The notes under the pieces are model-generated. The model saw only the letters and a list, made by a program, of their open reading frames with translations. It searched no databases and had not been told where the DNA came from. The position numbers were made by a program, and so were the translations under genes. This document shows, piece after piece, positions 59,406 through 64,000 of a stretch of DNA of 64,000 bases; the stretch's first letter is position 1; the number at the start of each line of letters is the position of its first letter. Source of the DNA: Actinobacillus genomosp. 1 (GTDB lineage: Bacteria > Pseudomonadota > Gammaproteobacteria > Enterobacterales > Pasteurellaceae); contig NZ_CP103834.1 in NCBI RefSeq assembly GCF_029774175.1, forward strand, positions 444,501-508,500, in the 5' to 3' direction.

Positions 59406-59750
59406 TTATTGCGCTTCATTCGTAATAGGTTTGTCTAAGGTGATATTACTTACAAGACCTTTACTATCGAAATTAACAAAAAGCGTATGTTGGATAGGAT
59501 CATTATAGCCTTCGCGTTTGATATAAACATAACTCCAACGATCTTGATTAAAGGTATCTTTTAGCATCGGCGTACCAAGCAAATATTGTACTTGCGTTTT
59601 ATCCATACCGACTTTAACTTGGTCAATTTTTTCTTGCTCTAAGTAATTGCCTTGCGGAACATCAATACGATACACGACTTTTTTTACGGTTGAACAAGAG
59701 GTGACACCGATAGCAAGTAGTGCGATAGCTAAAAGAGATTTCATTTTCAT
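59406..59750 (-). CDS. bamE: Outer membrane assembly lipoprotein BamE (SmpA)
   Basis: BamE is a small lipoprotein partner of BamA and BamD in outer-membrane protein assembly. The 114-residue precursor starts MKMKSLLAIALLAIGVTSC, with the lipobox Cys near residue 19. The mature SmpA/OmlA domain has YLEQEKIDQVKVGMDKTQVQ and LLGTPMLKDTFNQDRWSYVY, characteristic of the family. Length is the normal one. It is a single-gene unit here; BamA is encoded at 41561-43942. Confidence 0.94.
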   Translation of the reverse strand: MKMKSLLAIALLAIGVTSCSTVKKVVYRIDVPQGNYLEQEKIDQVKVGMDKTQVQYLLGTPMLKDTFNQDRWSYVYIKREGYNDPIQHTLFVNFDSKGLVSNITLDKPITNEAQ

Positions 59751-59820
59751 AATATTTATTGACCTTTGAATTGTTCAAAATGATTGGATAGATAATACCC
59801 AAACTAATAAAAATTTTCCA

Positions 59821-60822
59821 TTACTTATTGCGTTCTAACTGATCACGCAAGTTCGCCGGTAATCCTTTGATAGTCAATGTATCGTTTAGTTCATCCCAGA
59901 TTAAACGTTCGCCGAGTAATTCCGCATTAAAGCTGATTGTTACTCCTTTACCTGAGCCCGAATATTTCGTTAAGGTTTTCAACGCGTTACGAACCGGTGG
60001 AATATTTTCTTCGAGTCCGTATTCTTGTTCTTGAGTAAATTGCGCAAAATTAACTTCGTTAAGTGTCGGCAGCGAGTCGGATAATTCACTTAATGCGATT
60101 TCTTCCCCGCTATTAATTTGTCCTTTGCAGTATTCAAACACTTGTTTTTTTACTTCTCGAGTTTGTGGTGCGGATAATTCGCCTTGATCACAGTAGTCGC
60201 TTACCGCTTGTAACAGCGTTTGATTTTGTAATTGAGGGTTTAGACCTTCTTCCGCACTCAGGAAATCCATAAAGAAGTCTGCAATTTTTCGTCCGACTCT
60301 TCCTTTAATAAAGGTGAGATAGCGGTTTGATTGCGCATTGATTTTTAATTCTGTCAGATTGATGTGGCAAGCGATATCATACTGAGTAATATCCAAATAT
60401 TCGGTGCGTTTTATGTCTAATTGATCATCCACTAACATTGAGGTACGGCTGTCAATCAATGCAATAAATAAATAATCCGTCGCTAAAAAGTTATAGCGAC
60501 AAAGAATAAAAGTTCCGCCTGATGCAAAAGGATATTTCGCTAATTCGCTAGAAAGCATTTTCGCACAGCTGTGACTAAATGGCAGAAAATCGGTTTCTTG
60601 TTCTAATAAGCGATTAAGTTGCTGAGCAAAAATAGATTCATTTTTAAATATGCCGTAAGCCTTAGTCTTACTTTGATAAGCTTGGTGAAGCTGCAACATC
60701 ATTTGCTCCACTTCAGGACTGATGGCAAGCAGATTGTCGCGAAGTACCGTATTTAACTCCGGTGTTTCGCCTTCGGTTTGGTGAATCTGATGAAGGACGA
60801 TTTCAGTAACGTTAATGCTCAT
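59821..60822 (-). CDS. yejK: Nucleoid-associated protein NdpA (YejK)
   Basis: YejK is an abundant nucleoid-associated protein with unclear biochemical action. The 333-residue product starts MSINVTEIVLHQIHQTEGET. It has family-typical LLIALIDSRTSMLVDD-like central sequence (around LFIALIDSRTSMLVDDQLDI) and YLTFIKGRVGRKIADFFMDF near residue 168, in agreement with the NdpA family in length and layout. It is preceded by a divergent ridA-pgeF pair. E. coli has yejK next to yejL and yejM; yejL/M homologues are not seen here. Confidence 0.92.
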   Translation of the reverse strand: MSINVTEIVLHQIHQTEGETPELNTVLRDNLLAISPEVEQMMLQLHQAYQSKTKAYGIFKNESIFAQQLNRLLEQETDFLPFSHSCAKMLSSELAKYPFASGGTFILCRYNFLATDYLFIALIDSRTSMLVDDQLDIKRTEYLDITQYDIACHINLTELKINAQSNRYLTFIKGRVGRKIADFFMDFLSAEEGLNPQLQNQTLLQAVSDYCDQGELSAPQTREVKKQVFEYCKGQINSGEEIALSELSDSLPTLNEVNFAQFTQEQEYGLEENIPPVRNALKTLTKYSGSGKGVTISFNAELLGERLIWDELNDTLTIKGLPANLRDQLERNK

Positions 60823-60914
60823 ACTATTTCTCTTGAGATTAGGGGTAGAAATAAAAGGTGGGAGATATTATCATTAAACGCACTATTTTTCATTACTAAA
60901 AGAAGGAATTCACC

Positions 60915-61304
60915 ATGACTAAAGTTATTCATACAGAAAAAGCACCTGCGGCAATTGGCCCATACGTACAAGCGGTTGATTTAGGTAATCTTGTTTTAAC
61001 CTCAGGGCAAATTCCGGTTAATCCGCAAACAGGCGAGATTCCAACTGATATTACTCAGCAAGCACGTCAATCATTAGAAAATATCAAGGCGATTGTTGAA
61101 CAAGCCGGCTTAAGTGTGGCGGATATTGTTAAAACAACCGTTTTTGTGAAAGACTTGAATGATTTCGCAACCGTAAATGCTGAATATGAAGCGTTTTTCC
61201 GTGAAAATAATCATCCGTCATTTCCGGCTCGCTCATGTGTTGAAGTCGCTCGTTTACCGAAAGATGTCGGTTTAGAGATTGAAGCGATTGCGGTACGCAA
61301 ATAG
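60915..61304 (+). CDS. ridA: Reactive intermediate/imine deaminase RidA
   Basis: RidA hydrolyses enamine and imine intermediates from PLP-enzymes, releasing ammonia and protecting other enzymes. The 129-residue protein starts MTKVIHTEKAPAAIGPYVQA. It has LTSGQIPVNPQTGEIP, then the catalytic-pocket Arg in the signature FPARSCVEVARLPKDVGLEI near residues 104-123. Length is the family norm (YjgF/YER057c/UK114). It lies 27 bases upstream of pgeF and may share its transcript, with a variant uptake core (GGCGGTC) across the gap. Confidence 0.96.
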   Translation: MTKVIHTEKAPAAIGPYVQAVDLGNLVLTSGQIPVNPQTGEIPTDITQQARQSLENIKAIVEQAGLSVADIVKTTVFVKDLNDFATVNAEYEAFFRENNHPSFPARSCVEVARLPKDVGLEIEAIAVRK

Positions 61305-61331
61305 GCGGTCATTTTTAGAGAAAATTTTGCA

Positions 61332-62069
61332 ATGAAAAACATTACGCCAGATTGGAATGCACCTGAGCATATTCATGCCTTTACTACCGTCAGAACAGGC
61401 GGCGTTAGCCAAGTGCCTTTTGATAGCTTTAATTTAGGTGATCATGTCGGTGATAATCCTACGGATGTGCAGCGTAACCGTCAGCTACTCGTAGAGCGGT
61501 TCGGGTTACCGAATTTTCCGCTATTTTTAACGCAAACGCATAGTACTCGAGTGATTCGTTTACCACATGACGGAGATAATTTGGAAGCGGATGCGGTCTA
61601 TACCAATCAACCGAATCAAGTTTGTTTAGTGATGACGGCAGATTGTTTACCGGTACTTTTCTATAGTAAAGATGGAAAAGAAGTGGCAGCCGCTCATGCC
61701 GGATGGCGTGGTTTATGCGATGGCGTATTAGAAAATACGGTAGCGGAATTCGCTTGTCCTCCAGCTGAGATTTGTGCATGGCTAGGGCCAGCGATTGGTC
61801 CGAATGCTTTTCAAGTCGGTAAAGAAGTGATTGAGCAGTTTTGTGCGTTTGATCCGCAAGCGAAACAGGCATTTGTTGCGGATCTGACAACAAGCGGTAA
61901 ATTTTTAGGAAATCTTTACCAAATTGCTCGGCAGCGATTGAATAAACTTGGTATTACCAAAATTTCCGGTGGAGAGCATTGTACTTTTACTGAACAAGAA
62001 CGATTTTTCTCTTACCGAAGAGATAAGCAGACAGGGCGTATGGCAAGTATAATTTGGCGATCTGAATAA
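61332..62069 (+). CDS. pgeF: Peptidoglycan editing factor PgeF / purine nucleoside phosphorylase (YfiH, DUF152)
   Basis: PgeF (YfiH) edits wrongly incorporated L-Ser in peptidoglycan precursors, and homologues also act as purine nucleoside phosphorylase/adenosine deaminase (formerly called laccase). The 245-residue protein has the family metal-site motifs FLTQTHSTRVIRL, VMTADCLPVLFYSKDGKEVA, AAHAGWRGLCDGVLE (HAGWRG) and LGPAIGPNAFQVGKE. It ends in FFSYRRDKQTGRMASIIW. A single uptake core lies within its coding region. It is the last conserved gene before the tRNA and integrase. Confidence 0.94.
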   Translation: MKNITPDWNAPEHIHAFTTVRTGGVSQVPFDSFNLGDHVGDNPTDVQRNRQLLVERFGLPNFPLFLTQTHSTRVIRLPHDGDNLEADAVYTNQPNQVCLVMTADCLPVLFYSKDGKEVAAAHAGWRGLCDGVLENTVAEFACPPAEICAWLGPAIGPNAFQVGKEVIEQFCAFDPQAKQAFVADLTTSGKFLGNLYQIARQRLNKLGITKISGGEHCTFTEQERFFSYRRDKQTGRMASIIWRSE

Positions 62070-62164
62070 AGCACAATTTATAGCAAGTATGTTTTTTATG
62101 CGGGTGTTCGCCTAATGCTGGACGAACACCTAAAATTTCCCTATAATCCAAACTCATTTCTTAT

Positions 62165-62241
62165 CCCCCCTTAGCTCAGTCGGTTAGAGCAGGCGACTCA
62201 TAATCGCTTGGTCACTGGTTCAAGTCCGGTAGGGGGGACCA
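62165..62241 (+). tRNA. ileX: tRNA-Ile (anticodon CAT, lysidine-modified)
   Basis: A 77-base cloverleaf with acceptor stem CCCCCCT pairing AGGGGGG, discriminator A and encoded CCA. The D arm is GCTCAGTCGGTTAGAGC, the anticodon loop ACTCATAAT and the T loop GGTTCAAGTCC. The body is nearly the same as E. coli tRNA-Ile2, where C34 is changed to lysidine by TilS to read AUA, rather than elongator tRNA-Met. It is the likely attachment site of the neighbouring integrase. The ending AGGGGGGACCA is the expected att core. Confidence 0.93.
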
Positions 62242-62265
62242 ACTTAACTTTTCTACTCTTTCGTC

Positions 62266-62344
62266 TTCTTACGTTTTCTTATTCTCAAGCCTTGATTTTA
62301 CTAGCTTTATCGCACTTTTTCATTCTTTTTTCTTACGTATTCTT
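62266..62344. repeat. 15-base direct repeat upstream of the integrase
   Basis: TTCTTACGTTTTCTT at 62266-62280 and TTCTTACGTATTCTT at 62330-62344 differ at one position. They lie between the tRNA and the integrase gene and may be integrase arm-binding sites. Confidence 0.5.
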
Positions 62345-62371
62345 TCGTATTCATACGTTTACAGCCGTGAA

Positions 62372-62430
62372 TTTTAGTTATACATTTAGTTATATGTATC
62401 GTATAACTAAAAAAATCGTATAACTAAAAG
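62372..62430. repeat. Four-copy AGTTATA motif (two per orientation) upstream of int
   Basis: TTTTAGTTATAC (62372-62383) and TTTAGTTATAT (62385-62395) are followed by inverted copies GTATAACTAAAAA (62401-62413) and GTATAACTAAAAG (62418-62430). The set ends 7 bases before the int ATG. The arrangement resembles operator or arm-type sites for integrase or its directionality factor. Confidence 0.7.
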
Positions 62431-62437
62431 GGCTGAA

Positions 62438-63655
62438 ATGGCGAGATTAACTAAACCACTTACTAATACCGAAATAGAGCGGGCCAAAGCTAAAGAGAAG
62501 GAATATACCCTTTCTGATGGTGGCGGACTTTATCTACTTATTAAACCTAATGGGGCTAAGCTATGGCGATTCAATTACTATAAGCCAATCATAAAGAAAA
62601 GAGCCTTAATAAGTTTTGGTCGCTATCCGGATATATCTCTACAACAAGCGAGAAAACAGCGTGATGAGTGCTTATCTCTATTAGCGGTAAATGCTGATCC
62701 ATTGGAACACCGCCAACAGGTAGAGAGAGAAGAACAAGCTAAGAGAGAAAATACCTTGTTGAAAATTGTTGAACAATGGCACAACAAACGTCTTGATGAC
62801 GTAAAGCACGGGGATATTCAAGCGGAAACGTTACGGAAGAATAAGTTGATATTAGATAGGCATATTTTGCCAGCACTAGGACATTTAGCGATAACTGAGA
62901 TTAGTCCAAGAATTGTAATTGATGCGCTAGAACCGGCAAAAGAGCGTGGTTTAGGCGATACACTCAAGCGTGCGATTCGATTATTGAATGAGGTGCTGAA
63001 TTTTTCGGTGAATGCGGATTTAATCGAGTTCAACAAATGCCTAAAAGTAAGTGAGCATTTTAGTACACCTAAAGCCGTGAACAACCCAACCATTCCGCCA
63101 AAAGAATTACCAGCTTTTCTAGAAGCCTTAAGAGATGGCAACCTATCACTACAAACCAAGTTATTAATTAAATGGCAGTTACTCACAATTACCCGCCCTA
63201 AAGAAGCGAGCGAAGCACTATGGAGTGAAATAGACTGGGAGGCTAAAACGTGGACGTTACCCGCTGAAAAAATGAAAATGAAGCGTTCTCACGTAATTCC
63301 GCTGAGTAACCAATCTCTACGTATTCTTGAGAAAATGAGAAAGATTACCGGCAATAGCCCTTTTATATTCCAAAGCGAGATAAAGCCAAAGCAGCCGATG
63401 AACTCTCAAACAGCAAATAGAGCAATCAAATTACTAGGCTATGAAGGGCGTTTAACTGCTCACGGTTTAAGGTCGATAGCGTCTACCTACTTGAATGAAC
63501 AATTAGTCAATTATGACGTGGTAGAGGCTTGTTTAGCACACGTTATCAAAGACCAAACCAGAAAGGCTTACAACCGTTCTGATTATCTCGATCAACGAGT
63601 AGAAGTAATGCAACAATGGGCGGATTATGTTGAGAAGTGTTCTATTGGGATTTAG
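62438..63655 (+). CDS. int: Tyrosine recombinase / P4-type integrase
   Basis: This integrase would insert and excise the element at the tRNA-Ile gene. The 405-residue product has the N-terminal arm-binding domain of P4-like integrases (DUF4102): EYTLSDGGGLYLLIKPNGAK near residue 22 and SFGRYPDISLQQARKQRDE. The catalytic domain has the first Arg in TITRPKEASEALW (usual form TRPGE), a Lys in MKMKRSHVIPLS, the HxxR box AHGLRSIAST, the LAH motif, and the nucleophilic Tyr in KAYNRSDYLD. All catalytic residues are present, so it may be active. AAAGGG precedes the ATG. Confidence 0.95.
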   Translation: MARLTKPLTNTEIERAKAKEKEYTLSDGGGLYLLIKPNGAKLWRFNYYKPIIKKRALISFGRYPDISLQQARKQRDECLSLLAVNADPLEHRQQVEREEQAKRENTLLKIVEQWHNKRLDDVKHGDIQAETLRKNKLILDRHILPALGHLAITEISPRIVIDALEPAKERGLGDTLKRAIRLLNEVLNFSVNADLIEFNKCLKVSEHFSTPKAVNNPTIPPKELPAFLEALRDGNLSLQTKLLIKWQLLTITRPKEASEALWSEIDWEAKTWTLPAEKMKMKRSHVIPLSNQSLRILEKMRKITGNSPFIFQSEIKPKQPMNSQTANRAIKLLGYEGRLTAHGLRSIASTYLNEQLVNYDVVEACLAHVIKDQTRKAYNRSDYLDQRVEVMQQWADYVEKCSIGI

Positions 63656-63744
63656 TAGAGCATTTTCAGAACATGGGGGAATTAACGATTTTTACCTATA
63701 CTGTATAAATTTATTCCCTCCTCTCTATTAGGAAGCATATTTTT
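63656..63744. other. Non-coding start of the region downstream of int
   Basis: No reading frame with coding character, and no clear terminator was seen after int. It is followed by the repeat array. Confidence 0.4.
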
Positions 63745-63880
63745 AATAGTCCAATAGTCCCAAACACCCTTTTTAAGGTATGAAGTCATTATATATCAAT
63801 AGGTTAGACGTAAAATCATTGGACTATCATGGGACTAAAATCGCCATTTTGGGACTAAAATACCCCCTTTTGGGACTATT
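63745..63880. repeat. GGGACTA iteron-like array downstream of int
   Basis: Six copies of (T)GG(G)ACTA lie here. Two are inverted and adjacent (AATAGTCC at 63745-63752, AATAGTCCCA at 63753-63762). Four are direct (TGGACTAT at 63820, then TGGGACTA at 63830, 63850 and 63871). The direct copies are about 10-11, 20 and 21 bases apart, that is, near whole helical turns. This suggests a regulator, excisionase or replication-initiator binding region. Confidence 0.7.
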
Positions 63881-64000
63881 TATTGAAAATTTAGTACGGC
63901 AAATAGGATACTTTTAAGGCGAATTATATTTTACAAACTCAAATGAATACGGAATAATGCGTAAAACAACGCAATTTTAAAAAATTGAGGTATTAAAATG
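63881..64000 (+). other. Leader and possible start codon of the next element gene
   Basis: The last 120 bases hold no complete gene. The window ends ATTGAGGTATTAAAATG: GAGG is 7 bases before the final ATG, so the first codon of a downstream plus-strand gene is likely at 63998-64000. Its identity cannot be read. Confidence 0.35.

Larger units (their letters stand above)
62242..64000 (+). mobile_element. Left end of an integrated mobile element (partial)
   Basis: A P4-type integrase begins 197 bases downstream of tRNA-Ile(CAU), pointing away from it, with repeated short motifs on both sides of the gene and no housekeeping gene to the window edge. This is the usual arrangement of an integrative island, satellite or ICE inserted at the 3' end of a tRNA. 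The other end and cargo lie beyond the window, so the class is not known. Confidence 0.65.

Noticed and set aside
62165..62241. Reading the CAT-anticodon tRNA as tRNA-Met
   Set aside because: The body of the tRNA is much closer to E. coli tRNA-Ile2 (ileX/ileY) than to elongator or initiator Met; lysidine modification is assumed from the family.
62208..62423. 71-codon frame after and overlapping the tRNA
   Set aside because: It begins inside the tRNA gene, has no ribosome site and covers the repeat region; Phe/Leu-rich composition reflects T-rich DNA.
63745..63880. GGGACTA repeats as a CRISPR array
   Set aside because: The repeats are only 8-10 bases, in both orientations, with 0-67-base gaps and no unique spacers of constant length.

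Overview
The window is a Pasteurellaceae chromosome, most likely Actinobacillus pleuropneumoniae or a close relative. The main evidence is the very frequent Actinobacillus-type DNA uptake signal (core ACAAGCGGT, often followed by T-rich DNA and AAATTTTGC), in many gaps as inverted pairs. Supporting evidence is a FMN-riboswitch-controlled ribD-ribE-ribBA-ribH operon, lipoprotein e(P4), and AT-rich gene content typical of the family. Species assignment is inference.

Layout, left to right. (1) 1-2051: lon protease, cut by the left edge, with a sigma-32-like promoter. (2) 2197-9418: glycerol-3-phosphate metabolism, glpQ and glpT on the minus strand, divergent from the anaerobic dehydrogenase operon glpABC; CRP-like and GlpR-like sites lie in both control regions. 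(3) 9474-13345: FMN riboswitch plus the riboflavin operon. (4) 13433-20504: greB-kdsD, pepB, the e(P4) phosphatase hel, a bile-acid/pantothenate-type symporter, a macA gene broken by a one-base frameshift, and a Cof-type HAD phosphatase. (5) 20799-22656: leuA behind a leucine-rich leader peptide and terminator. (6) 22903-27254: rpoE-rseA (no rseB), then rseC-fadD, and upp. (7) 27380-34430: minus-strand block surA-ksgA, hldE-pyrR, der and hemA, with relA divergent from hemA. (8) 36991-46931: dxr, then convergent to it the envelope-biogenesis cluster uppS-cdsA-rseP-bamA-skp/lpxD-fabZ-lpxA, in which skp and lpxD are read as one 610-codon frame. (9) 47106-52793: gloB, nagK-pgpB, yhbY, an LPS glucosyltransferase, pbpG and a GT9 heptosyltransferase-family gene. 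(10) 53038-62069: argG, rnhA, cvpA-purF behind a PurR box, a small secreted protein of unknown function, gdhA, bamE, yejK, ridA-pgeF. (11) 62165-64000: tRNA-Ile(CAU), then a P4-type tyrosine integrase flanked by repeated short motifs. This looks like the left end of an integrated mobile element that continues past the window.

Most of the window is conserved housekeeping sequence. The parts worth a second look are the element boundary on the right (four AGTTATA motifs upstream of int and a helically phased GGGACTA array downstream), the two poly-A-associated frame changes (skp/lpxD and macA), a terminator-like hairpin inside the hemA leader, operator-like dyads at hel and gdhA, and PurR-like boxes at argG and leuA.
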